Below are positions 24,442 to 34,421 of a stretch of DNA of 46,518 nucleotides, piece by piece. The DNA lies in the NCBI GenBank assembly GCA_016787985.1, contig JAEUTC010000165.1:1-46518 (forward strand), given 5' to 3'. The notes beneath the pieces were generated by a model that had not been told where the DNA came from, made no database searches, and saw nothing but the letters and a program-made list of their open reading frames with translations. The DNA comes from Flavobacteriales bacterium (GTDB lineage: Bacteria > Bacteroidota > Bacteroidia > Flavobacteriales_F > PHOS-HE28). Made by a program: the position numbers and the translations under genes. Within the stretch, counting starts at the first letter, position 1; each line of letters opens with the position of its first letter.

Positions 24442-26361
24442 ATGTCTTCCTTCGAAGCGCTCGGCCTACGCGCCGAAACCCTCAAGTCCCTCGCCGATAT
24501 CGGCTTCACCACCCCTACTCCCGTGCAGGAACAGGCCATCCCCCTGTTGCTGAAGACCGAGAAGGACGTGGTGGCGCTGGCCCAGACCGGCACCGGTAAA
24601 ACGGCCGCCTTCGGTCTGCCCATGCTGGAATTCCTGGATCCCCAGGACCGCACCATCCAAAGCCTCATCCTGGCCCCCACGCGCGAGCTGTGCGTGCAGA
24701 TCAGCAAGGACCTGGAGCGTTTCAGCGCCAACCTGAAAGGCACCCGCATCGTGGCGGTGTACGGCGGCGCGAGCATCCGCGACCAGATCCGCGATATCCA
24801 GCGCGGGGCCCAGATCATCGTGGCCACACCAGGCCGCCTGCTCGACCTGATCGGCCGCGACGTGCTGGACCTGAGCACGGTCGACGTGGTGGTGTTGGAC
24901 GAGGCCGATGAGATGCTCAACATGGGCTTCCAGGAGGACCTCACCGAGATCCTGGAGAAGACACCGGAGGACAAGAAGACGTGGCTCTTCAGCGCGACGA
25001 TGAGCAGCGAGGTGCGCCGCATCGCCAAGCGCTACATGCGCGAATTCGAGGAGGTGAGCGTGGGACCGGCCAACAGCGCGGCCGCCGCCATCCAGCACCA
25101 GTACTGCGTGGTCCACAGCAAGGACCGGTTCGCTGCACTGAAGCGCTTCATCGATGCCGACTCCGACCTCTTCGGTATCGTGTTCTGCCGCACCAAACAC
25201 GAGACCCAGGACCTGGCCACCGCCCTGGTGCGCGACGGCTACAACGCCGATGCCATCCACGGCGACCTTTCGCAAGCGCAACGCGACCATGTGATGGGCC
25301 GCTATCGTGCCCGCACCATCCGCCTGTTGATCGCGACGGATGTGGCTGCCCGCGGCATCGACGTGAAGGATGTGACCCACGTGTTCCACTTCGACCTGCC
25401 CGGTGAAGCGGAGAACTACACGCACCGTAGTGGCCGTACCGGTCGTGCGGGCCGCGCGGGGATCTCGCTCAGCATCATCGGTGTGCGCGACGTGAACAAG
25501 ATCCGCCAGCTGGAGCGTGCGCTGAAGACCCATTTCAGCTACGTGCGGGTACCCGGCGGTGCCGAGATCGGCAAACAGCAAGTGGTGGCCTACATGAAAC
25601 GCTTGAAGAGCGTGGAAGTGGACAGCGAAGGCCTCGAGGAATTGCTCTCCGAAGCCCGCGCCGAGCTGATGAGCTTCGAGAAGGAAGAATTGATCGATCG
25701 CTTCATGAGCCTCGCGTTCAACCGCATCATCGAAGCACACCGCACCTCGTTCGACCTGAACGTGGACATGAGCCGCAAGGACCACAGCGCCCGCGCGGAA
25801 CGCCCTTCTTCGCTGGAGCGCTTCAGCACCGGCCGCCAGATGTTCATCAACCTGGGCACCGCCGATGGCTTCGACAAAGGCAAGATGCTCGGCTACATCT
25901 GCGGCATCAGCGGCCTCAGCGGCGAACTGATCGGCCGCATGCTGATCAAGGACGTGTATTCCTTCGTGGACATCGAGCCCGACCACTTCGAGCAGGTGTT
26001 GAACGCTTTCCAGAATGCCAACTACAAGGGCCGCAGCGTGCGTGTGGATGCCGCAGCCGGTGGCAGCAAGGGCGGTGAACCACGGCCTGCCAGCAGCGGC
26101 TACCGCGGTGGTGGAGGTGGTGGTGGATACAAAGGCGGTGGCGGAGGTTACCGTGGCGGCAACGACCGCGGCGGTGATCGTGGCGGCTACCAAGGTGGCG
26201 GTGACCGTGGTGGCCACCAGAGCAGCTACCGACCTAACCGGAGCGAAGGCGGTGGTGGCTACCAGGGCAACCGGGATAGCGGTGGATCGCGCGGTTTCCA
26301 GAAGAAGGAAGGCTTCTACGAGCCCAAGCCGAAGTTCCCGAAACGGGAGCGCAAGGGCTGA
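24442..26361 (+). CDS. DEAD-box RNA helicase with DbpA-type domain and RGG tail
   Basis: A 639-residue ATP-dependent RNA helicase of the DeaD/CsdA/DbpA group, likely acting in ribosome assembly, RNA decay or cold adaptation. Domain 1 holds the Q motif (TTPTPVQEQAIP), Walker A AQTGTGKT at residues 47-54, PTRELCVQ, ATPGRLLD, DEAD at 153-156 and SAT; domain 2 has VFCRTK, IATDVAARGID and HRSGRTGRAG from 328. Residues about 465-540 (RQMFINLGTADGFDKG ... KGRSVRVDAA) match the DbpA-type RNA-binding domain. The last 85 residues are rich in Gly, Arg and Tyr (RGG, GGYRGG), a flexible RNA-binding tail, then KKEGFYEPKPKFPKRERKG. The start gives MSSFEALGL, normal for the family; an in-frame ATG 12 codons upstream is less likely. 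Confidence 0.94.
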   Translation: MSSFEALGLRAETLKSLADIGFTTPTPVQEQAIPLLLKTEKDVVALAQTGTGKTAAFGLPMLEFLDPQDRTIQSLILAPTRELCVQISKDLERFSANLKGTRIVAVYGGASIRDQIRDIQRGAQIIVATPGRLLDLIGRDVLDLSTVDVVVLDEADEMLNMGFQEDLTEILEKTPEDKKTWLFSATMSSEVRRIAKRYMREFEEVSVGPANSAAAAIQHQYCVVHSKDRFAALKRFIDADSDLFGIVFCRTKHETQDLATALVRDGYNADAIHGDLSQAQRDHVMGRYRARTIRLLIATDVAARGIDVKDVTHVFHFDLPGEAENYTHRSGRTGRAGRAGISLSIIGVRDVNKIRQLERALKTHFSYVRVPGGAEIGKQQVVAYMKRLKSVEVDSEGLEELLSEARAELMSFEKEELIDRFMSLAFNRIIEAHRTSFDLNVDMSRKDHSARAERPSSLERFSTGRQMFINLGTADGFDKGKMLGYICGISGLSGELIGRMLIKDVYSFVDIEPDHFEQVLNAFQNANYKGRSVRVDAAAGGSKGGEPRPASSGYRGGGGGGGYKGGGGGYRGGNDRGGDRGGYQGGGDRGGHQSSYRPNRSEGGGGYQGNRDSGGSRGFQKKEGFYEPKPKFPKRERKG

Positions 26362-26398
26362 CCGTTTTCCTGCGCCGCTGCTGACCGACGTTGACCAC

Positions 26399-26406
26399 AA
26401 GGTTCG
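26399..26406 (+). promoter_or_regulatory. -7-like box adjoining the 180-residue gene
   Basis: AAGGTTCG fits the xAnnTTYG core and ends 6 nt before the ATG at 26413. It is a weak box judged by sequence alone but is at the same distance as stronger ones. Confidence 0.35.
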
Positions 26407-26412
26407 TTGGGC

Positions 26413-26955
26413 ATGGATATCCGGACACACTTGCTGAAAGGCAACAGCCGCGCCAACGCGGAAGCCGTGGCCGCTTACGTCGGCAATGACCGTGATCGCT
26501 TCCGCGTCCTGATGCACTGCATGCTCGATGACGACCGGCGCACCGGACAACTCGCCTCGCACAGTGTGGCCATCGTCTGTGACACGTATCCGGACCTCGC
26601 CCTGCCCTACCTCGGCCGCCTATTGGGCACCTTGGACGCCCCGGTCCACGAGGCCGTGCAGCGCAACAGCATCCGGATCATGCAGACCTGCACGCTACCC
26701 AAAGGGTTGCATGGGCGCATCACGAGCGTCATGTTCGCCGTGATCGCCGAGCCACGACGATCCATCGCCCAACGGGCCTTCGCCATCACAGTGGCAGCGC
26801 GTATGGTCGACGTGTATCCGGAACTGGCGGCCGAACTCGAACTGCTGTTGATCGATGCGTTACGCACCGACCCAGGACCAGCGATCCGGCTGCGCGCTGG
26901 AAAGGTGCTGAAAGCGATCCGCGGAACAACGCCTGGGCTGCAGAACGCGTCATAG
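26413..26955 (+). CDS. Hypothetical helical protein, HEAT-repeat-like
   Basis: A 180-residue soluble protein with no signal peptide. It is mostly amphipathic helices in pairs (ANAEAVAAYVGNDRDRFRVLMHCML, GQLASHSVAIVCDTYPDLALPYLGRLLGTL, RRSIAQRAFAITVAARMVDVYPELAAELELLLIDAL), with periodic LAxxL and an alternation resembling HEAT/ARM repeats. Such repeats usually bind proteins; no enzyme residues are visible. Proteins like this occur uncharacterised in Bacteroidota. The stop is 125 nt before the next gene and the 51-nt gap from the helicase makes a shared transcript possible, although a -7-like box precedes it. Confidence 0.7.
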   Translation: MDIRTHLLKGNSRANAEAVAAYVGNDRDRFRVLMHCMLDDDRRTGQLASHSVAIVCDTYPDLALPYLGRLLGTLDAPVHEAVQRNSIRIMQTCTLPKGLHGRITSVMFAVIAEPRRSIAQRAFAITVAARMVDVYPELAAELELLLIDALRTDPGPAIRLRAGKVLKAIRGTTPGLQNAS

Positions 26956-27065
26956 CGCTTGTTCGGGATCCCGGCCGATCCGCCGTCCGCTCGTCATCTA
27001 GCGCGCATGGCTGGTCGATCGCTCCGGAAATCCTACGCAACGGCCCAGAATTGCCACAGAAAGCC

Positions 27066-27073
27066 GAAATTCG
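27066..27073 (+). promoter_or_regulatory. -7-like box before the 495-residue T9SS gene
   Basis: GAAATTCG fits xAnnTTYG and ends 7 nt before the ATG at 27081. It helps choose this ATG, which starts the signal peptide, over an upstream in-frame start. A low-confidence element by sequence. Confidence 0.35.
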
Positions 27074-27080
27074 CGTCCCC

Positions 27081-28568
27081 ATGCGAGCAGCACTTGCACT
27101 TCTGACCGCCCTTTTCCTGCTGCAGGCACATGCACAGGATGAACCCTGCGGCACCAGTTTGCTGGCCGATCTGCCCACCTGCCCTGGTGATGATGATGGC
27201 TCGTTGACCGTGACCGGCGGCAATGGTGCCACGTACACATACACGTGGTTCCATGATCTGGCGGTGACCACGGCGACCGCACCCGATCTGGTCGCTGGCT
27301 TCTATTCGGTGCTGGTGAACGGAGACGATGGTTGCGCTGAACTGCTCGAATTCGAGTTGGAAGAACCTACCGTGGCTCCCTTAGGCACCATGGTGACCAC
27401 GGACATCTCCTGTGCGGGTGAGAACGATGGCTCGGTGACCTTCGCCGTGAACCCCGGCCCGTACACGTGGCAGTGGATCGACGACCCCGGAGAAACGAGC
27501 AGCACGCTGACGGATCTGGGACCGGGCACCTACACGGTGCTGGTGAGCGGTGGCCCTTGCCCTTCGTTCGTGAGCGGCTTCCTGGGTGATCCCGACATCA
27601 CCATCATCGGCGAAGCGGACTATTGCCCTTCAGAACCACCTGTACTCACCACCAACCTGGAATGGGGCTTCTCCCCCCACGTGTACTTGTGGTCCACGGG
27701 CGAGACGACCTCGAGCATCAGTATTCCCGCCGGTACCGAAGGGCTGATCGAGGTCACTGCCATCGATACCGTGATCGGCTGTGTGGCGAGTGGGGACATC
27801 ACCTTGACCGAACTGGAAAGTCCGGTAGTGGCCTTCGCCGCACCGGACTCCCTCTGCATCCGAGTGCCTGGCGTAGCGGTGGTCACCCAATCCAATGCGG
27901 ACTCCCTGGTCTGGCGTTGGGATGATGATGGCTTCAGCAATTTGCCCGAACCCACCATCACCTTCGACGAGCCTTTCTGGCAGCCCATCACCCTGCAAGG
28001 CTTCGATGCGTTCGGCTGCGGCAGTGCACCGGTGCTGGACAGCGTGTACGTGCGTCCTCGTCTTCCTGCGGACTTCAGCGTGGAACAAGTGCCGTGCACA
28101 CCGTTCGTGGATCTCACCTTCAACAGCACATCGGACTCGTGCGCGTTCTTCGTGGGCGACAGCTTGATCCTGGATGTATGCTCTGGTCTGGTGCGCTATG
28201 ACATGCGCAAGTACCTCATTTACGACTACACGTTCTATTCCACCCAACCCAACCAGTGCGACGACACCTCATCGGTCTCCATCGATGTGCGTACCGAACC
28301 CACGTTGTTCCTGCCCACCGCCTTTACCCCGGACGGTGATGGCATCAACGATGAATGGCCCGGCCCTGTGGAGATACCGGAGACCGGCTTCGAGTTGGAG
28401 ATCTTCGATCGCTGGGGAAGTGCCCATTGGCGCTCCACGGACACCCAGTTGAAGTGGGACGGCTCGCAGCTCCCCATCGGCGTGTACGTGTACACCATGC
28501 GCATGCGCGACCCCTGCGAACCCACCAAGGAGATCACCAATAAGGGCTTCGTGACGATCGTCCGGTGA
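27081..28568 (+). CDS. T9SS type B cargo protein with SprB-like repeats
   Basis: A 495-residue secreted protein. The signal peptide is MRAALALLTALFLLQAHAQ. Two or three repeats follow with the pattern C-x-G-x-DGS-x(4)-GG and a later YTW or YTV...PGxYTVLV segment (CPGDDDGSLTV, CAGENDGSVTF, LGPGTYTVLVSGG), as in SprB-repeat and related adhesin modules. Middle domains contain WSTGETTSSISIP. The last 85 residues (LFLPTAFTPDGDGINDEW, EIFDRWGSAHWRS, TNKGFVTIVR) are the gliding-motility-associated C-terminal domain, a T9SS export signal. Probable surface or matrix protein; no catalytic motif is visible. It is independent of the 28646 gene, which carries a type A rather than type B signal. Confidence 0.88.
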   Translation: MRAALALLTALFLLQAHAQDEPCGTSLLADLPTCPGDDDGSLTVTGGNGATYTYTWFHDLAVTTATAPDLVAGFYSVLVNGDDGCAELLEFELEEPTVAPLGTMVTTDISCAGENDGSVTFAVNPGPYTWQWIDDPGETSSTLTDLGPGTYTVLVSGGPCPSFVSGFLGDPDITIIGEADYCPSEPPVLTTNLEWGFSPHVYLWSTGETTSSISIPAGTEGLIEVTAIDTVIGCVASGDITLTELESPVVAFAAPDSLCIRVPGVAVVTQSNADSLVWRWDDDGFSNLPEPTITFDEPFWQPITLQGFDAFGCGSAPVLDSVYVRPRLPADFSVEQVPCTPFVDLTFNSTSDSCAFFVGDSLILDVCSGLVRYDMRKYLIYDYTFYSTQPNQCDDTSSVSIDVRTEPTLFLPTAFTPDGDGINDEWPGPVEIPETGFELEIFDRWGSAHWRSTDTQLKWDGSQLPIGVYVYTMRMRDPCEPTKEITNKGFVTIVR

Positions 28569-28645
28569 CGGCCTGGCCGTTGGTGTATCCACAGGCGACG
28601 TAGCAGACCCAACCTGGACGGTGTCCCGTGCGTGATCCTTATGGC

Positions 28646-29617
28646 ATGAAGATCATTTGCTCCCTTCTGCTCATCACATCGCTGCTGCAGAACTGCATGC
28701 TACAGGCCCAACGGCAATGGGCGGTGAGCGACAGCACCACCTATGCGCTCGATGGGGACATCACACTCATCGCCTCGCGCAAGCAACTCTACCGGAGCGT
28801 ATCGGGTGTGCCCACGCTGTTGCGCGACTTCACCGACGCCAATGATCCCGACCAGTTCATCCGCGATGTGGATGCTTGGTCATCGACCGAATTCCACGTG
28901 GTGGTGGGCAGCCGCTACATCGGTGGCAACACTACGTTATACCACAGCACCGATGGCGGGTCCACATGGGCGGCGGACGAGCGCTTCTTCGATGCGACGG
29001 AGGATGTGAGCCTCAATCAAATGGCCATCTTCGGTGATACAGCGTACCTCTTCAACGGCTACTACACTTCAGAAGTGCTGCGGTCCTTCGACCATGTAGC
29101 CACCTGGGAACGCTGGTTCCAGAGCCTCATCGCCCACTACTATGGGATCATCCCCTGCGGATCTTCAGCGTACATCTACGGCATGGTGGGCGATGCGTTC
29201 GCGCCCAGCATGTGGCAAGTACCCGATACATTGTGGAACGCCACCGATACCTTCTTCTGGAGCGGCTGCCACAACGGCGGCACACCAGGTTGTTACTACT
29301 CCTTGAACAATGCCTATGCCTTCGTGGTCCACCATTTCGACTCCATCGCCACGGCGCTCTGCAGCATGAGCACGGGGCAGTCCGATCTCCCCTCCAAGGA
29401 GCGCCTGATCGCCTGGCCCAACCCTACGCACGACCTGATCCACTTGCAAGGCATGCCCGTGCTTGCTGATCCTCGGATCACGGACATCACCGGAAGGCCT
29501 TTCCCGGTCGTGCGCGAGGGTGAGGCACTACGGATCAGCCAACTTCCAGCAGGTGCCTACCTTCTTCACGCATTGACCCCGCAAGGATCACAGACGATCC
29601 GTTTCACCAAGCTATGA
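28646..29617 (+). CDS. T9SS type A cargo protein with one Asp-box
   Basis: A 323-residue secreted protein. A signal peptide (IICSLLLITSLLQNCMLQAQ) is followed by a propeller-like region of short strands with one good Asp-box/BNR motif (YHSTDGGSTWAA near residue 105); other blades are degenerate. Two cysteine-containing loops near residues 180-215 (PCGSSAY, CHNGGTPGCYY) may form disulphides. The last 75 residues (WPNPTHDLIHLQ, DITGRPFPVV, LPAGAYLLHALT, RFTKL) are a type A T9SS sorting domain. No known enzyme active site is visible, so a binding or structural role at the cell surface is most likely. The start at 28646 directly precedes the signal peptide; an in-frame start 6 codons earlier is less plausible. 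Confidence 0.82.
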   Translation: MKIICSLLLITSLLQNCMLQAQRQWAVSDSTTYALDGDITLIASRKQLYRSVSGVPTLLRDFTDANDPDQFIRDVDAWSSTEFHVVVGSRYIGGNTTLYHSTDGGSTWAADERFFDATEDVSLNQMAIFGDTAYLFNGYYTSEVLRSFDHVATWERWFQSLIAHYYGIIPCGSSAYIYGMVGDAFAPSMWQVPDTLWNATDTFFWSGCHNGGTPGCYYSLNNAYAFVVHHFDSIATALCSMSTGQSDLPSKERLIAWPNPTHDLIHLQGMPVLADPRITDITGRPFPVVREGEALRISQLPAGAYLLHALTPQGSQTIRFTKL

Positions 29618-29666
29618 GCTGGTGAGCACTGCCCCTGTGGATGCGACGATGCGTGCACAGCGGTCG

Positions 29667-29702
29667 AAAAAAGAAGTGCGGCCCGTTGCCGAGCCGCACT
29701 TC
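29667..29702 (-). terminator. Intrinsic terminator of katG
   Basis: A 10-bp perfect stem (29673-29682 paired with 29693-29702) with a 10-nt loop, followed on the minus strand by six T residues (29667-29672). It lies 16 bp past the katG stop and reads in katG's direction. It is the clearest intrinsic terminator in the window. Confidence 0.88.
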
Positions 29703-29718
29703 CACCAGGTCGTAACGG

Positions 29719-32070
<2,352 letters not shown>

Positions 32071-32081
32071 TTACGACATGG

Positions 32082-33353
32082 TCAATGGAGGAGACCAAGA
32101 GGAACAACTTCGCCTGAAAGCTGACATTCGTCGCCCTTCGCAACGTCCCATGGCCCTACCTTACTCTCTTTCGGCTTTGCTGAACTCTCAGTTCCGTTCG
32201 GCCGTAGACGCGTCTCACTGCTTAGTGAGCAGCCGCCCCCCATGCCGGCCACATGCACCGCATAAGGCCCCGGCGCCAACGAGCGGATGTCAATGGGCGA
32301 GCGCGTATCGCCCAGGGCTACGACACGACCTGATCCATCCAAGACCTCGACGGCCAGGACCTCACCTTTCCCCTGAACCCGCACGGAAACGAACGAATCC
32401 GAAGGGTTCGGCCACAGCGAACAAGAAGGCCGCTCCACCACTTCTTCGACGCTTACTGCACACGATGGCCGTTGTCCAAAGTAGTGGTCATCCAGGAACG
32501 CGTTCAGGGCCACGCGCAACGAATCCGCGAAGCGAGCCCGGTTCAATGCATTGTCCCTTACACCGGTGAAGTTGCACTCCATCTGCACCCCATCGATGCT
32601 ACCTCCTTGGTAGCTACTGTGGCGCAACGTGTTGTAACCGCCGGTGAAGTAGGGTTGGCCGGGCAAGGGAATGGGATCCTGTTGGCTGGGTACCGATGGA
32701 TAACCGCGATCGGCCAACCGTGTGCCCAGCGCTTGCGGACCGCGCAACAGTGCGGCGTGCGAGATCCCGAGTTCGTTATCAAGCGCCAATGCCCGAATGC
32801 TGCTGTAGTCGATGTACGTTGATGTATTCAAGGTGGCATCCTCCAAGGCCAGCTCGTCCTCGTAGAGCAAGTAGCCCAGTTCGAGGCGTTGCACCGTATG
32901 GCCATGGCCATGTAGGTCCAGGTAGAACCCCTTTCCCGCAGCGGCGATCACCTGCTCCTTCGCACTTTCGATATACGCATGGAAGTCCGACCAAGCCTGC
33001 GCAGCCTGTGGATCACCGCAGGCACCATCCTCAAGATCTCGGTTGGCATCGAGCTTGCGTCGGGCCAGGTGGCAGATCACCACGTGCGGACGACACCCTT
33101 CGTTCGTCGCGTAGACCGAGTCGATGGCGGAGCCCAATTCTACGGTGTTGGCATCCACTGCGAACACGGGATCATTGCACGTACGATCCGGGATATCGCT
33201 CGGCACCAGCGCACCTCCATGTGGCACGGAGATCACCAGCGGTAGATCCCCGCAGCGGTATTCGATATACCCACCGCCACCGAAGTAGGTCTGGCCCGGA
33301 ACGTAGGGTTGCGCCATGCTGACATGGGCCAGCGCATGGACTGTTAAGAGCAT
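32082..33353 (-). CDS. Secreted N-formylglutamate amidohydrolase-like T9SS protein, probable frameshift at 3' end
   Basis: Exported protein of the N-formylglutamate amidohydrolase (FGase) fold. Known members cleave N-formyl amino acids; the secreted form's substrate is unknown. A signal peptide (LLTVHALAHVSMAQ) precedes ISVPHGG, DANT, CHLARRKLDANRDL, DLHGHGH (metal ligands) and an E/N-containing segment QMECNFTG. It ends in a type A T9SS domain (LWPNPSDSFVSV, VLDGSGRVV, LAPGPYAVHVAGM). After that, the frame runs 49 codons through unrelated sequence to 32082. Adding one C to the six-C run at 32236-32241 would give GGRLLTKQ and a stop at 32215, the normal end for this domain, so a real or sequencing frameshift is likely. 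The start at 33353 is preferred; one at 33386 would overlap a possible promoter. Confidence 0.8.
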   Translation of the reverse strand: MLLTVHALAHVSMAQPYVPGQTYFGGGGYIEYRCGDLPLVISVPHGGALVPSDIPDRTCNDPVFAVDANTVELGSAIDSVYATNEGCRPHVVICHLARRKLDANRDLEDGACGDPQAAQAWSDFHAYIESAKEQVIAAAGKGFYLDLHGHGHTVQRLELGYLLYEDELALEDATLNTSTYIDYSSIRALALDNELGISHAALLRGPQALGTRLADRGYPSVPSQQDPIPLPGQPYFTGGYNTLRHSSYQGGSIDGVQMECNFTGVRDNALNRARFADSLRVALNAFLDDHYFGQRPSCAVSVEEVVERPSCSLWPNPSDSFVSVRVQGKGEVLAVEVLDGSGRVVALGDTRSPIDIRSLAPGPYAVHVAGMGGGCSLSSETRLRPNGTESSAKPKESKVGPWDVAKGDECQLSGEVVPLGLLH

Positions 33354-33356
33354 GAG

Positions 33357-33364
33357 CGAACGTA
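33357..33364 (-). promoter_or_regulatory. -7-like box before the secreted amidohydrolase
   Basis: Minus-strand TACGTTCG fits TAnnTTTG except at position 7 and ends 3 nt before the ATG at 33353. A second candidate, TATTTTG at 33374-33380, lies 20 nt from the same ATG; both fall inside the alternative longer reading frame, which argues against that longer start. One of them is probably the promoter. Confidence 0.4.
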
Positions 33365-33423
33365 TCACAGGTGCAAAATACTGCATGGGAACAGCAGGTA
33401 GAGATCCGCGATCGGCGAGCCCA

Positions 33424-34023
33424 TCACCGTGGCCAGCGCACCGGCACGATCACCTCGTTCCTGCGAGCGACAAGCTGCCATGGAGGATCATATCCCAGGA
33501 ACCGCACCGGACCGATAGCCTCGAGTCCGGCCTTTTGCACCTGCTGCATCAACTGATCCACGTATGTGGCCATCCGTTCATCGCTGGACCATCCACCGAA
33601 ACGCAAGGCAGCCACCACTTGTTCCGGTAAGCGTTCCAGTTGCACGTCGGGGTCGTTGGGCGCTGGCAGGCTGTCCATCGTCATACCTTCTGGCATCACG
33701 AAGCGCATGCGCGAACTATCCGCTCCCATTTCCATCACCACGGGAGCGGTCATGGCGATGCTCCTCTTCTGATCATTCCCGCCGAAGATGTAGCCGGCAA
33801 GACTCCGGAAGCCCGAACTGGACACCTCCTTGTACGTGTTGCCGGGCCTCAACACCGAAGCGGTTAGTGCCTCCGGGTAGCGACGGATCTCCAGATCGCC
33901 CATCACCTGGAGCACCGTGTAGGGTTGCTGCGGCGTTCCCTTGGTGCTCATGGTCGTATAGGCTTGGACACCCACGAAAGCGACGACCAGTCCGATCAGT
34001 ACATACATGGCTTTGCGTTTCAT
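33424..34023 (-). CDS. SOUL/HBP family haem-binding-type protein
   Basis: A 199-residue protein of the SOUL family, whose members bind haem or related molecules in other organisms; the bacterial role is not settled. An N-terminal hydrophobic segment (YVLIGLVVAFVGVQAY) acts as a membrane anchor or signal. The SOUL domain shows LEIRRYPEALTASV, a central FRSLAGYIFGGNDQKRSIAMTAPVVMEM segment that is the family signature, RFVMPEG, and a C-terminal GLEAIGPVRFLGYDPPWQL...NEVIVPV. The PPWQ...R/NEV end is typical of bacterial members. The start at 34023 (MKRKAMYV) is chosen because it directly precedes the hydrophobic segment; the one at 34041 adds six residues. It is monocistronic or shares a region with the divergent 34422 gene. 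Confidence 0.88.
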   Translation of the reverse strand: MKRKAMYVLIGLVVAFVGVQAYTTMSTKGTPQQPYTVLQVMGDLEIRRYPEALTASVLRPGNTYKEVSSSGFRSLAGYIFGGNDQKRSIAMTAPVVMEMGADSSRMRFVMPEGMTMDSLPAPNDPDVQLERLPEQVVAALRFGGWSSDERMATYVDQLMQQVQKAGLEAIGPVRFLGYDPPWQLVARRNEVIVPVRWPR

Positions 34024-34421
34024 CAGGACGTCATCATGCAACGCTCAGCTCACCGAAGAGTTCACACCAACGTCGAAGTTGCAGCCACGACCATGGCTGC
34101 CTACACATAACGCAGCTTCGGCAGGTCACGGGAACCTCACCACGTACCTTGGCTTCGAGCCAGGCGTACGTATGCTCGTGGTGCCAGGTGATCATCGACC
34201 TTTTCAAGACCGATGCGCCTGTGGGTCCGCCAATGGACCACAAGGTGTCAATCGACGAGGTCATCGCCGAACTGAAACAGGCAGGGTACACCGCATTCAT
34301 GGAGGAGGTGGCACTGCTGCCCTACCAGTACATCGTGCGGGCCCGATGTGCCCACCGTTGCTCGTTCCGTCTCACCTGGTTCATGAGCAGATGTTTAGTT
34401 TCACCTACTCAAGCACCGCCA
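34024..34421. other. 398-bp region holding a methyltransferase remnant
   Basis: Between the divergent SOUL and M43-like genes no complete gene is seen. A plus-strand frame stays open through the region into the M43-like gene; about 53 codons of it (34188-34346) resemble the end of a methyltransferase, given as a separate feature. The remaining sequence on either side shows nothing I can identify. Confidence 0.55.
34188..34346 (+). pseudogene. 3' remnant of a SAM-dependent methyltransferase
   Basis: About 53 codons translate to VIIDLFKTDAPVGPPM, DHKVSIDEVIAELKQAGY and a final EEVALLPYQYIVRAR. This matches the C-terminal part of a group of class I methyltransferases (the VIID strand, the GPP-x-H/M segment, an E-x-L-x-x-AG helix, LPYQYF/I-x-V/A), but the N-terminal SAM-binding part and a start codon are missing. 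Third positions are mostly G or C, as in genuine coding sequence here, and this stops abruptly after 34346. No stop codon follows directly; the frame drifts on into the next gene. I read it as a decayed or truncated gene; recognition is from pattern memory. Confidence 0.6.

Noticed and set aside
26100..26290. Gly-codon repeats in the helicase tail as a CRISPR-like or tandem DNA repeat
   Set aside because: In frame, imperfect and fully explained by the RGG/GGY protein tail; no spacers.
24466..26562. A 698-codon open frame on the minus strand opposite the helicase gene
   Set aside because: It mirrors the high-GC codons of the helicase gene, shows no known domain, and the plus-strand product is unmistakable.
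33564..34421. Extension of the M43-like protein by 286 codons upstream
   Set aside because: Most of it is antisense to the SOUL gene; the signal peptide at 34422 gives the natural start. The only coding-like part is the methyltransferase remnant.
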